33,771 nucleotides of DNA from Candidatus Moduliflexus flocculans (GCA_000739515.1 DF820459.1:426411-460181); one strand, 5' to 3'. Positions 22,606 through 30,471 are shown, counted from the first letter of the stretch. Notes: a model not told the origin generated them from the sequence alone. A program made the numbers and translations.

Positions 22606-24893
22606 GAGGATTGTCCCTCCTTCGCTGACAGGGTGTTCTCAGACAGGCGCAATTCTAATAACGCCTGCAAAAACGCGAGCGTGGATTCCGCGCCCTGATT
22701 TTCGTTCGGGCGGTCGGGATGCAGGCCATCGCGGCAGCCGCCAGTGCTCGGATCGTACAATGGCAGATTCAGTTCATTGCGTCCGAGAAACCACTCGAAA
22801 GCGCGGCGGGCTTCCCGACGCCAGCGCGTGTCTCCGGTAATCCGGTACGCTTCGAGGCAGGCGGAGACCATCGCTTGCGCCTCGACCGGTTGTTGATCGA
22901 ATTGCGCCCGTTCGCCGTCCTGCGGATAAAAACCATTAGAACCGATGGGGACGAAATGCCCCTCATCCGCGTCTGTATGCTGCAAATCGGTCAACCAGGA
23001 GAGCGATTCCAGGCCAACCTCAGCCATCGCGCTATCCGGCATCCATTGGCCGCATACGAGTATCGCCTGCGGCAGAGCGGCGTTACAATAGGTCAGTCCG
23101 ATTTCATACCAGCGCCAGGCCTCGGTATGGTGGCGTTGATACAGCGCCAACAGCCGCCCGGCCAAATCTTCCCGCACCTGACCGGCGCGGCGGTCGCCTT
23201 CGAAGCGCCAGAGATACTCCTGAATGCCGAGAAGCGCGAACGACCAGGCGCGCGGGCTGGTGGTGTCGAGAATGGCGGGCAGCGCCTGCTCGAACATGCG
23301 TCCGGCCATGCTTTGGATGTTCGGCGCATTCGAGCGGCCTAACACCGTGCCTAACGCCCATAAGGCGCGGCCAGGGCTGTCATCCGAACCGCTTTCTTCC
23401 TGCCAGCGGCGCTGGTAATCCATAAAGTTGCGAAAGCGTCCGGTTTCAGGATTGAACGCGTACCAGAGAAAAGCGAGATACCGGGACTCCAGTTCGACGG
23501 CTTCGCTGTGTCCGACGGCTTCCAGCAGCGCGCTCACCATCAGCGCGCGGGCGTTGTCGTCGGTGGCGTACCCTTCGGCATAGTTCGGGATCGTAAAAAA
23601 CGCATGTTGCAACATGCCGGTTTCATCGGTCATGTGATATAAATGATTGAGTTTGAGCGGGGGCAGATCGCCTGGATATTTGTCCAGCGATTTGGCGGTG
23701 AAGCCGGGCGAGGTGACATGCCGGCGTTCGACGCGGGCGCGTTCGAAACTCTCCATATAGCGCTGCGCGACCTGCGGCCAGATCATCGCGCGCCCGAACA
23801 GATAGGCGCGTTTGCGCATGGCGTGGCGTTGGGCTTCGTTTTCCAGGAGGCTGATCACTTGCGTGGACAATACCGCCGGATCGCCGAACGGCACTAACAC
23901 GCCGCGCCCGTCGGCCAGCATCTCTTCGGCGTACCAATACGGCGTCGAAACCACCGCCTTGCCTGCGCCTAACGTATAGGCCAACGTGCCGGAGGTAATC
24001 TGCGCCTGATTGAGATACGGCGTAATGTAAATATCCGCCGCGCTGATGAACTGCACGAGTTCCTCCAAACTGACAAAGCGGTTATAGAAGATCACATTCC
24101 CTTCCACGCCTTGTTCCTGCGCTAACCATTGCAAGGATAAACGATAGGTTTCCCCTTCATGTTGCAGCACCTGCGGATGCGTCGCGCCGAGGATGATATA
24201 GACGACATGCGGATAGCGGGCGACAATCGCGGGCAGGGCCGAGATCACGGTTTCGATGCCTTTATTCGCCGAAAGCAGCCCAAAGCTGAGTAAGACGATT
24301 TTGCCCTCGACGCCGAACAGGTCTTTATGAAAACTCGGATCGACAAACGGCACATCGGGGATGCCGTGCGGGATGAAATCAATCTTCTCCGGCGGCACCT
24401 GATAGATGTCTTGCAAGAATTCCACGCCGCGCTCGCTCATGACGACTAACCGGTCAGAGAGGGCGGCGACAGCTTTCAAGACGCGCCGCTGATCGATGTC
24501 CGGCTCGCGCAGAATGGTGTGCAGGGTCGTGACGATAGGCATGCGCAATTCTCGCAAAAGTGCCAGGATGTGACTGCCAGCCGATCCGCCGAAGATGCCG
24601 TATTCAAATTGCAGGCAGGCAATGTCCACGTTGTTGATATTCAAGAAATCGGCGGCGCGGCGATAGGAGTCAATATCCTTCTCCTTGAGCTCGAACCGGA
24701 CGCGAGGCGGATAGGCATAACCGTCCTCGATGTCGTTCACCGGCATGGCAATGCACGTTGTATCGCTGTATTCAGCGGCAACCGCCTCGCACAAGTCGGT
24801 CGTGAACGTGGCAATCCCGCACTGACGCGGCAAGTAATTCCCGATAAAGGCAATGCGTTTGATCATTGAATTGGTTGAGCTATTTTCCATCAT
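22602..24893 (-). CDS. GT4 glycosyltransferase fused to a C-terminal alpha-helical (toroid-like) domain
   Basis: The 763-aa protein has a GT-B glycosyltransferase of family 4 in residues about 10-400: MIKRIAFIGNYLPRQCGIATFT at the front, FIPHGIPDVPF, LLSFGLLSANKGIETVISALP, and the donor site region AYTLGAGKAVVSTPYWYAEEMLADGRGVLVPFGD. From about 430 to 760 it is alpha-helical with repeated Trp/Gly-rich helix pairs (YATDDNARALMVSALLEAV, DDSPGRALWALGTVLG, RAFEWFLGRNELNLPLYDPSTGGCRDGL, NENQGAESTLAFLQALLEL) reminiscent of alpha/alpha-toroid glycosidase or epimerase folds. ATG 24893 is chosen since AAGGAG is 6 bases away. It is coupled to GH130, suggesting a mannoside- or glycan-building pair. Confidence 0.82.
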   Translation of the reverse strand: MMENSSTNSMIKRIAFIGNYLPRQCGIATFTTDLCEAVAAEYSDTTCIAMPVNDIEDGYAYPPRVRFELKEKDIDSYRRAADFLNINNVDIACLQFEYGIFGGSAGSHILALLRELRMPIVTTLHTILREPDIDQRRVLKAVAALSDRLVVMSERGVEFLQDIYQVPPEKIDFIPHGIPDVPFVDPSFHKDLFGVEGKIVLLSFGLLSANKGIETVISALPAIVARYPHVVYIILGATHPQVLQHEGETYRLSLQWLAQEQGVEGNVIFYNRFVSLEELVQFISAADIYITPYLNQAQITSGTLAYTLGAGKAVVSTPYWYAEEMLADGRGVLVPFGDPAVLSTQVISLLENEAQRHAMRKRAYLFGRAMIWPQVAQRYMESFERARVERRHVTSPGFTAKSLDKYPGDLPPLKLNHLYHMTDETGMLQHAFFTIPNYAEGYATDDNARALMVSALLEAVGHSEAVELESRYLAFLWYAFNPETGRFRNFMDYQRRWQEESGSDDSPGRALWALGTVLGRSNAPNIQSMAGRMFEQALPAILDTTSPRAWSFALLGIQEYLWRFEGDRRAGQVREDLAGRLLALYQRHHTEAWRWYEIGLTYCNAALPQAILVCGQWMPDSAMAEVGLESLSWLTDLQHTDADEGHFVPIGSNGFYPQDGERAQFDQQPVEAQAMVSACLEAYRITGDTRWRREARRAFEWFLGRNELNLPLYDPSTGGCRDGLHPDRPNENQGAESTLAFLQALLELRLSENTLSAKEGQSS

Positions 24894-25027
24894 CTCCATC
24901 TCCTTTTCTTTCCGATCCAACCATTTCGTGCGGTTTCCCCTCCTCCCTATTGTAGGAAAAGGGGATTATGTAGGGAGTGGTTTAAGAAAAATCATCATTT
25001 TGCGGTTGAAAAGATCATGAATGTGTA

Positions 25028-25072
25028 CGTCGAAACTGCGTTTCGACGAGGGCGAAACTCCAGTTTCGCCCT
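25028..25072. repeat. Two tandem perfect hairpins (CGAAAC family)
   Basis: CGTCGAAAC-TGC-GTTTCGACG (25028-25048, 9-bp arms) abuts AGGGCGAAACT-CC-AGTTTCGCCCT (25049-25072, 11-bp arms). They stand between the hemolysin III stop and the GT4 gene. They could act as a double terminator, but no T run follows. A mixed relic of both is at 11816-11830. Confidence 0.75.
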
Positions 25073-25130
25073 ACAATTTATGAACGATTTTGCCACAATT
25101 GGTATTAGTTGGATCATGTTCGTTAAAACA

Positions 25131-25769
25131 TCATGTCACGCACTCCAGTATGGCAATGATATGACAAGCAGTACCCGTCATCACGAACAGATGCCAAACA
25201 AAGTGGCTGTATCGGAGATACGTCGCCGCGAAAAAGCCCACTCCGACGGTGTACGCGATCCCGCCCGCCGCCAGCCACATCAGACCCGCCGGGGACATGC
25301 GCAGCCACAGCGGACGGATCGCGATCACGATGAGCCATCCCATGCCGAGATAGAGGCTCATCGAAAGCGCGCGGTGGCGGAATCCGCTCACCGCCTTCAA
25401 CAGCACGCCAACTGCGGCCAGCCCCCAGATGATGCCGAAAAGTGTCCAGCCCCACGCTCCGCGCAGCACGCCGAATGTAAACGGCGTGTACGTGCCGGCG
25501 ATCAGGAGAAAGATCGCGCTGTGGTCGAACAACCGGAAAATCTGCTTGCCTCGACCTTGCGGCAGCGCGTGATACACGGTGGAGATCAAATACAACTGCA
25601 TGATTGTGGCTGCGAAAATGCTGACGCCCACGATCTCCGCTGCGCTGCCGCGCCGGGCGGCATTCGCGATCAGTATCGGGGCGATGCAGCCCGCCGCTAA
25701 CAGACCAATCCCATGGCTGACACTGTTGGCGATCTCTTCCCTGATTGACTGCGAATCATGTTGTATCAT
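25131..25769 (-). CDS. Hemolysin III (PAQR) family membrane protein
   Basis: This 212-aa protein has seven hydrophobic segments and the conserved polar positions of the family: EEIANSVSHGIG at the N-terminus, STVYHAL, FRLFDHSAIFLLIAGTYTP, and the C-terminal HFVWHLFVMTGTACHIIAI. These Ser, His and Asp residues form a metal site like that of PAQR receptors. Bacterial members (YqfA, YplQ) adjust membrane lipid composition and energetics rather than lyse cells. ATG 25769 is chosen for AAAGGAG 7 bases upstream. It opens a long run of envelope and stress genes. Confidence 0.9.
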   Translation of the reverse strand: MIQHDSQSIREEIANSVSHGIGLLAAGCIAPILIANAARRGSAAEIVGVSIFAATIMQLYLISTVYHALPQGRGKQIFRLFDHSAIFLLIAGTYTPFTFGVLRGAWGWTLFGIIWGLAAVGVLLKAVSGFRHRALSMSLYLGMGWLIVIAIRPLWLRMSPAGLMWLAAGGIAYTVGVGFFAATYLRYSHFVWHLFVMTGTACHIIAILECVT

Positions 25770-25848
25770 AGGGGTTCTCCTTTCAACATATCCGTAACGC
25801 ATGTTGCGCAATTTCATGTTCGTGTAATCACTGATACGCTACGTTTCG

Positions 25849-26607
25849 TCAACGCTGTATTCTAAGCCGCCCGTAGTAGTCGTATAATTTCCCTTCATAA
25901 TCCGTGTTGATCCCTTTCGACGGATCATACGGAGGGCTGTTTTTGATGGATTCGCGCTTCGACTCTACGAAAACTTTCGACATTGCCCAATCGATCTTCT
26001 TCAACCATCTTGGAGCCAGCAGCACTTTGGGGCCGAGGAGCCAATGTCGGGTATTCACCACTAAATAGCGGATTTCCCAGCTTTTATCATCGAGAATGAA
26101 ATCGTCCACATGCCCGATGTTGCCATCAATGGCCTGAATTTGGCAACCGATGACATGCCGCGTGCTGCGGAGATGGAGACCGTTCTGCCACTCTGGCGAG
26201 GGAATCCTGTGTCCAGGCGCTGACGCATCCACAGCGGGGATCGTCGGAGCCATGCCGGGCGTGGTGTCTGAGGAGATTTCGCTTCCCCAGTACGTCGGCC
26301 AGGCGTAATATTGCGATAATTCGATCTCGTGTTGCCGGGAGATGGGCTTGTCCGTGTCGCTTGCGGGGCTGTTGCGTACTTGTTCCTTCGTGAGCTTGAT
26401 GTACAACCGATTCGACTCCCAGCCCAAACTGCCTAAGAACGCCGGCGACAGCAGCACTTTGCGATTGGAGAGCCAATCGCCGGTTTCCGCGACTAAATAT
26501 CGGACGATCCAGGCGGCGGCGTCGAAAAAGAACTCATTCACTTTGCCTAATTCCCCATCGGTGGCCTGGATGTCGTACCTAAGTAAATTTTTGACATTAC
26601 GTTGCAT
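25849..26607 (-). CDS. Double PRC-barrel domain protein
   Basis: The 252-aa protein carries two PRC-barrel-like beta domains: residues about 5-80 (LLRYDIQATDGELGKVNEFFFDAAAWIVRYLVAETGDWL, KVLLSPAFL) and about 145-222 (IGCQIQAIDGNIGHVDDFILDDKSWEIRYLVVNTRHWL, KVLLAPRWL). The internal similarity shows a tandem duplication. Between them is a low-complexity Pro/Ser/Thr linker. PRC-barrels occur in ribosome maturation, photosynthesis and many stress-related proteins of unknown role. GAGGGAAG precedes the ATG by 6 bases. Confidence 0.88.
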   Translation of the reverse strand: MQRNVKNLLRYDIQATDGELGKVNEFFFDAAAWIVRYLVAETGDWLSNRKVLLSPAFLGSLGWESNRLYIKLTKEQVRNSPASDTDKPISRQHEIELSQYYAWPTYWGSEISSDTTPGMAPTIPAVDASAPGHRIPSPEWQNGLHLRSTRHVIGCQIQAIDGNIGHVDDFILDDKSWEIRYLVVNTRHWLLGPKVLLAPRWLKKIDWAMSKVFVESKRESIKNSPPYDPSKGINTDYEGKLYDYYGRLRIQR

Positions 26608-27005
26608 GATGCGCTTCCCTCATGTTGCTGTCTGTTCTTCATAGATCGCCACTCGACCTGCTGAAGAGAAGCAGGTTTGTCATTCAGCCTCTATCATGTT
26701 GTGGCTCTATCTGTCTTTTTTTGAGTGCTATCGGTTCTCTAAAGGTTAGAGCAATGAACGTGCCAACGCCCCGCTATCGTCGCTAACGCCTTGTGTTTAT
26801 GAGGCTTCTGGAATGCAGGACGCCGGAATGTAATGGGGGAGGAATGGAAGAATTTGCCAGAAATGACAACACGCTGCTGCTCGGTTCTCCGTCACGCCCG
26901 CATCAAACAGGGGAACACAGCATATTGTCAGATATGGCACGATTTGCCATTCTGGTAAACTGCGTCCCCCCGACGTCCGTATCGGACGATAGGCTGCTTG
27001 ACCTC
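26608..27005. other. Gene-free spacer upstream of the PRC-barrel gene
   Basis: About 400 bases lie between the PRC-barrel start and MITE copy D. It contains a 7-bp-arm hairpin ACCTGCT-GAAGAGA-AGCAGGT (26656-26676) and a possible plus-strand reading frame that I reject because its C-terminus is MITE sequence. The minus-strand promoter of the PRC-barrel gene should lie here, but I cannot point to convincing -35 and -10 boxes. Confidence 0.4.
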
Positions 27006-27173
27006 TTAGTCACTGATGTTACGCAGCGCCGCCGACAATTCCCCTCCTGGGAGGGGCAAGGGGTGGGGTCGTCCGTGAGTGATTGCTCGTGTCAAGAACC
27101 CACCCCCAACCCCTCCCCGGAGGGGAGTGTGCGGTCATTCGTCTCGAATCGGCTGCGTAACATGAGTTAGTCA
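27006..27173. mobile_element. MITE family 1, copy D, with 7-bp target duplication
   Basis: The element is 27013-27166 (154 bp). Its ends, CTGATGTTACGCAGC and GCTGCGTAACATGAG, are inverted repeats with one mismatch. TTAGTCA stands on both sides (27006-27012 and 27167-27173). On the minus strand the right duplication reads TGACTAA and contains the TGA stop codon of the AI-2E-type gene, so insertion again fell exactly at a gene end. It differs from copy G only slightly (for example GGGGTCG versus GGGTTCG). Confidence 0.92.
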
Positions 27174-28384
27174 TTTGCTCACGGACGGCTTTTCCCGCAG
27201 AGCGCTTGCTGCCAGGCGATCCAGGTCTGCGTCCGTGACCGTAGGGAGAAAGCGCTTGCGATATAGTTCGTCGTGCAATATCTCCACAATAGCAACCAGC
27301 GGGGCTGCGACCAACACGCCGAGCATACCGAAAGCGACCACGCATAAAAGCATTGAAAAAATCACCGCCACTGGATGCAATTTCATGCTGCGCGCTATGA
27401 TGAACGGAAGGATGATATTGTTCTCCAACGCCTGTACCGCGATATACGCGGATAAGACCCAGAGCGGAGTCGTGCCTCCGACGCCGAAGGCTAACAACAA
27501 GGCGGGCACGGCGCTGAGAATCTGCCCCAGAAAGGGAATCGCTTCCAGGACGCCTGAGGTCAACCCCAACACGAAGGCGTCCATGATGCCGAAGATCGGC
27601 CACATGATCAGAAACACAAGCAGGCCAATCGTCACCATCCCAAGCAGCATAGACCCTGCCCACAGAGGGACGAATGTTCCGATGCGTTGCATGATGATGA
27701 GGGCTTGGGCATGGTGGCGCTCGGGAAACAGGGCAAACATCGCCCCTAAGAGCGAGCGGGGATTCATGAGCGTAAAGGAGACGCCAAAAAAGACGGTACC
27801 CAGAACGACCACGATCTGAACTCTATTGAACGCGACTGCGGTGAAACTGCCAATTCCCCCTTGAAACATCCCGCTCAAAATAGAACGCAGTGATTTAGAC
27901 TCTCGTGAAGGTTTGGGCGGAGTCGGCATGGTGGTTCGCTGTGCGGCATCGTATTCGCCCGATGCTGTCTCGGATTGTGCAATTTCTGTGGTGACTTCCG
28001 CCTGGAGTTTTTCCTCTGAGAGCACGGCTTTTTGCTCCATTTTGATCAAGGGTTTTTGGAGGCGTTCCCAGTAATCGGGCAATTGTTCCGCAAGTTTTGT
28101 GAACGAGGCATTCATCGGCTCGAATAGTGCCCAGCCCGTTAAGAGAATGACGGCGATGAATCCTCCCGCAACCAGCCCCGTCGGGACTTTTCTGCCGTCT
28201 GCCAACGCCCGCATCCGAGAGACACGGGATTAACGGCGAGTGAAATCAAGAAAATCAGCAGAAACGACAACAGGATGGGAGACAGCAACGCGAACGATTG
28301 GATGAACGCGAACAACGCCGCTCCTAAGATCACATAGAAAGACAGCGAGTGAGGCGTCATCTCTGGCTTGATGGTGTTTGGCAT
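27171..28384 (-). pseudogene. AI-2E family transporter (DUF20), frameshifted
   Basis: The N-terminal frame starts at 28384 (AGAGGAG 8 bases upstream) and encodes two membrane segments ending LISLAVNPVS, the expected start of an AI-2E/YhhQ-like permease. It then continues as unrelated text to a stop near 28139. The rest (27171-28214, 347 aa) continues the family in another frame: MRALADGRKVPTGLVAGGF, several membrane helices and IPFLGQILSAVPALLLAF. The frames meet at a TCTCTC run (plus-strand GAGAGA, 28217-28222); removing two bases restores NPVS-R-MRALADG and a protein of about 403 aa. It is a real frameshift or a sequencing error; re-initiation at the ATG at 28214 could still make a truncated protein. 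The family exports small molecules; AI-2 itself is proven only for a few members. Confidence 0.85.
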
Positions 28385-28434
28385 GACGTTTTCTCCTCTT
28401 GTTCGCGACCGTTCTGTGGAATTGACTCCGTGAG

Positions 28435-28467
28435 AACCCTGCCAGGGTTGAAAACCCTGGCAGGGTT
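28435..28467. repeat. Perfect palindrome, 15-bp arms, 3-base loop
   Basis: Arms 28435-28449 and 28453-28467 pair exactly around GAA. The arm itself is nearly self-palindromic (AACCCTGCCAGGGTT). It lies upstream of the AI-2E-type gene within the 303-base gene-free stretch 28385-28687, which also has a CCCTCTC/GAGAGGG hairpin at 28587-28607 and no other recognisable content. Confidence 0.8.
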
Positions 28468-28687
28468 GGGTTAAATCCTCGTGAATAATGCTATAAGAGT
28501 TATCGTTATCGTACAGCAGGCTTTCGAGATTTTCATGAAGATGAAAAAATCATTCAGAAATGTCCCTCAGCAACCCAACACCCGATCCCTCTCCACCCGA
28601 GAGAGGGCAGGTCTGAAGGAGTGATGACCAGATGACATTTCATCTCCATGAAAACCGTAGAAGTCTTTCGTTCTGGCAGAGCGCCGC

Positions 28688-28912
28688 TTATTCGACGTAA
28701 CGAGTCGAAAGCCCTTGTTTCTGCATTATTTCGACCAGCATGTCTTTCATAAAATGCAGCAGCGCGGGGATATTTTCGTTGGATTGCACCCCGACCACTG
28801 TCCCGCATCGCTCACACTGAATAAACGTGAGTTGATATTTCGATCCTTCCGGCGTATTTTCCACCATTTCGAATGTTGTGTGATCACATCTTGCGCATTT
28901 TGAGTGGCTCAT
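28688..28912 (-). CDS. Small zinc-ribbon-like protein
   Basis: This 74-aa protein has two CxxC knuckles, CARC near residue 6 and CERC near 33, separated by a beta-hairpin-like stretch (FEMVENTPEGSKYQLTFIQ), the pattern of a zinc ribbon. A helical C-terminus (ENIPALLHFMKDMLVEIMQ) follows. AAGGAGG 8-9 bases before the ATG at 28912 is an excellent ribosome site. Proteins of this kind are widespread and unassigned; nucleic-acid binding or a protein-assembly role is possible. Confidence 0.8.
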   Translation of the reverse strand: MSHSKCARCDHTTFEMVENTPEGSKYQLTFIQCERCGTVVGVQSNENIPALLHFMKDMLVEIMQKQGLSTRYVE

Positions 28913-28953
28913 AATCCTGACCTCCTTACCGAAATGAATAATGCTCTAATCTC

Positions 28954-28996
28954 CCGCCGGGACGCAGAGGCGCAGGAGTTCTCTGCGTCCCGGCGG
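28954..28996. terminator. Strong GC-rich hairpin between 29038-29541 and the zinc-ribbon gene
   Basis: Arms 28954-28969 and 28981-28996 are exact 16-bp complements (CCGCCGGGACGCAGAG and its complement) around 11 bases, extended by imperfect pairs. On the minus strand it lies after the exported-protein gene and before the zinc-ribbon ribosome site. No T run follows, so it is a stem-loop barrier or a dispersed repeat (GGGACGCAGAGGCGCAG is common in many genomes) rather than a certain terminator. Confidence 0.55.
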
Positions 28997-29037
28997 GGAG
29001 AACTGAAAAACACTCTTGATCATCGCGTATCGTCATC

Positions 29038-29541
29038 TCACCAGATGATTTGCAGATAGATGCCGAACACCTTATGATAATACGGCATGAATGAAAATAC
29101 TCTGGCGCTGGCGGCGACCGGTTTCGCGCGAACCGGCACAGCAGGCGGAATGATCGCTTTGGCCTGCGCATATCCGCCAACTGACACGGTTTCCCTTGTT
29201 TGATATGCCCTGACGAACGTTTGCAGTTCTTCGATAATCAGCACCGGCTTGATAAAGATTCTGGGGGTTAACCTCAATTTGTCTTTTTTTCTTCCATCAT
29301 GTTTCAGGTCATATCTGACGATAGCGTTCTTGCGTCCGGTTAAAAAGACATTCAGGCGTTCCTGATTCTCGCGTTGCAGCATCTCGGAAAATGCTCCGCC
29401 CTCCATCCATCGCGGCTGAGAAGAGCGCGTATCGCACTGGATGAGCGCAAGGTCTGCTCTCAGGAATTCGGCGGCATCCGCACAGGTTGCGACGCTCCCG
29501 AAGAGCATCGCCAGCAGGGCAACATAGTCAGAATATTTCAT
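29038..29541 (-). CDS. Exported protein of unknown function (167 aa)
   Basis: The N-terminus MKYSDYVALLAMLFGSVATCADA reads as a signal peptide cut before AEFLRAD; a cysteine at residue 20 is not in a clear lipobox. The mature part has charged beta-like text (NAIVRYDLKHDGRKKDKLRLTPRIFIKPVLIIEEL), a low-complexity Ala/Pro/Val stretch near 130-150, and a hydrophobic C-terminal end (VFSFMPYYHKVFGIYLQIIW) that may be an outer-membrane or membrane-anchoring signal. CAGGAAC is 2-3 bases before the ATG. It starts 11 bases after the STAS-like gene and is probably co-transcribed. No family is recognised. Confidence 0.65.
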   Translation of the reverse strand: MKYSDYVALLAMLFGSVATCADAAEFLRADLALIQCDTRSSQPRWMEGGAFSEMLQRENQERLNVFLTGRKNAIVRYDLKHDGRKKDKLRLTPRIFIKPVLIIEELQTFVRAYQTRETVSVGGYAQAKAIIPPAVPVRAKPVAASARVFSFMPYYHKVFGIYLQIIW

Positions 29542-29552
29542 GCGTTCCTGTT

Positions 29553-29933
29553 TCAGGAAACCTCCGAGGTTGCGAACAGCCAGGTGATCGCCTCTTCGAA
29601 GGACGTGAACGCCATCACGTTAAGACCTCTGTTCTGGCTGCATAACTCAAGGAACTTGGCATGATCGAACCGTTCGCGCGGGCACAACACCGCGATTTTG
29701 AACCCGGCTAAGGATAGTTGTTTTCCGAACTCAGCGGCAAGATACCAGAGATTCGTTTCAGATAATACCGAGTGAGCCGCGCGTGTATCGATCAGTACGC
29801 CGGAATCACTCTGAGAAATAGCAAGAGAGGCGCACTGGAGCAGTTGGCGCTTCGTTTCTTCATAGTTCAGCGTCCCTTCAGCGGTCACTTGCATGAACTC
29901 GCGCGCATGAATAATCGTCACATGATACGGCAT
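29553..29933 (-). CDS. STAS-like (SpoIIAA-type) protein
   Basis: This 126-aa cytoplasmic protein alternates strands and helices in the STAS-like pattern: MPYHVTIIHAREFMQVTAEGTLNYEETKRQL, SDSGVLIDTRAAHSVL, LAAEFGKQLSLAGFKIAVLCPRERFDHAKFLELCSQNRG, then MAFTSFEEAITWL. Such SpoIIAA-like domains bind lipids or partner proteins. The phosphorylatable serine of true anti-sigma antagonists cannot be placed with confidence. Start 29933 is chosen because the frame upstream is repeat sequence. It is paired with the exported protein gene downstream. Confidence 0.75.
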   Translation of the reverse strand: MPYHVTIIHAREFMQVTAEGTLNYEETKRQLLQCASLAISQSDSGVLIDTRAAHSVLSETNLWYLAAEFGKQLSLAGFKIAVLCPRERFDHAKFLELCSQNRGLNVMAFTSFEEAITWLFATSEVS

Positions 29934-29954
29934 AATCTCGCAGTTCCTTTTCTT

Positions 29955-30079
29955 ATTCTCAGGACTTACGCAAAACCTCACCCCTTGCCCCTCTCCAAAG
30001 GAGAGGGGCATCTTGAATCACCCCTCCCTGTTGGGGAGGGGCAGGGGTGGGGTTCTTGAAATGCGTCAGTCCTGATTCT
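29955..30079. mobile_element. Second MITE-like family with 5-bp target duplication
   Basis: The element is 29960-30074 (115 bp). The ends CAGGACTTACGCA and TGCGTCAGTCCTG are inverted repeats with one mismatch; ATTCT flanks both sides (29955-29959, 30075-30079). Inside are two C/G palindromes (CCCCTCTCCAAAGGAGAGGGG near 29989 and CCCCTCC...GGAGGGG near 30020). The terminal sequence and duplication length differ from family 1, though the internal C/G style is the same. It sits just upstream of the STAS-like gene start. Confidence 0.75.
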
Positions 30080-30145
30080 GATGCCTCATGAGAGGGTTGA
30101 CGCATCCCCCTCATGAAGCTTGCGCCGGGCGCTCGCAATCGCGAG

Positions 30146-30283
30146 TTAGACCAGCATTCCCACAGTGATGAAGCCAAAGCCGATATTCATTAAATCGAAC
30201 TGGCCGGTGTGCAATCCGGCTCCCTTTACAAAGAAGCAAATCGCTGCAATGACAAAGCAGACAAATTTTGTCGTGACGTTCAT
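30146..30283 (-). CDS. Very small membrane protein (45 aa)
   Basis: The protein has two hydrophobic stretches, KFVCFVIAAICFFVKGAG and FDLMNIGFGFITVGMLV, forming a probable helical hairpin in the inner membrane. AAGGAGGTGG 5-10 bases before the ATG at 30283 is a very strong ribosome site. The start overlaps the stop of the Cys-rich gene by 4 bases (ATGA), coupling the two. No family is recognised. Confidence 0.75.
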   Translation of the reverse strand: MNVTTKFVCFVIAAICFFVKGAGLHTGQFDLMNIGFGFITVGMLV

Positions 30284-30471
30284 GTTTCCACCTCCTTCTC
30301 CTTCTTGCATGTACACGAAAGCGTTGGCGTGCTGTGATCCGACAAACCAAGCACAATAATATGATGGATCATACACGTATGCCATTGATGACCATTCTCG
30401 CAGGTGCTATCCCCTCGCGGACAGCGGCATCGAATTTTCGGAGGCTGATGGCAAATCGGACAATTTTCCAT
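30280..30471 (-). CDS. Cys-rich small protein (63 aa), likely zinc-binding
   Basis: The sequence is MENCPICHQPPKIRCRCPRG followed by DSTCENGHQWHTCMIHH and a tail with LSCTCKKEKE. CPIC, CRCP, C-GH-W-H-TC and CTC give about eight cysteines plus histidines, enough for two zinc sites. Start 30471 has GAGGGAA 8 bases upstream. It is translationally coupled to the 45-aa membrane protein. The family is not recognised beyond the resemblance to small zinc-finger proteins in phages and bacteria. Confidence 0.7.
   Translation of the reverse strand: MENCPICHQPPKIRCRCPRGDSTCENGHQWHTCMIHHIIVLGLSDHSTPTLSCTCKKEKEVET

Noticed and set aside
25017..25700. 227-codon plus-strand frame opposite hemolysin III
   Set aside because: Antisense to a gene with seven membrane segments and conserved His positions; charged low-complexity translation typical of a shadow.
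26793..27170. Plus-strand reading frame of 125 codons with a GGGGGAGG-like sequence before an internal ATG
   Set aside because: Its C-terminal third is MITE copy D sequence, the ribosome-like motif is too close to the ATG, and no protein pattern is visible.
28217..28222. Phase-variable CT repeat in the AI-2E-type gene
   Set aside because: Only three units are present, too short for high-rate slippage; listed as a plain frameshift instead.
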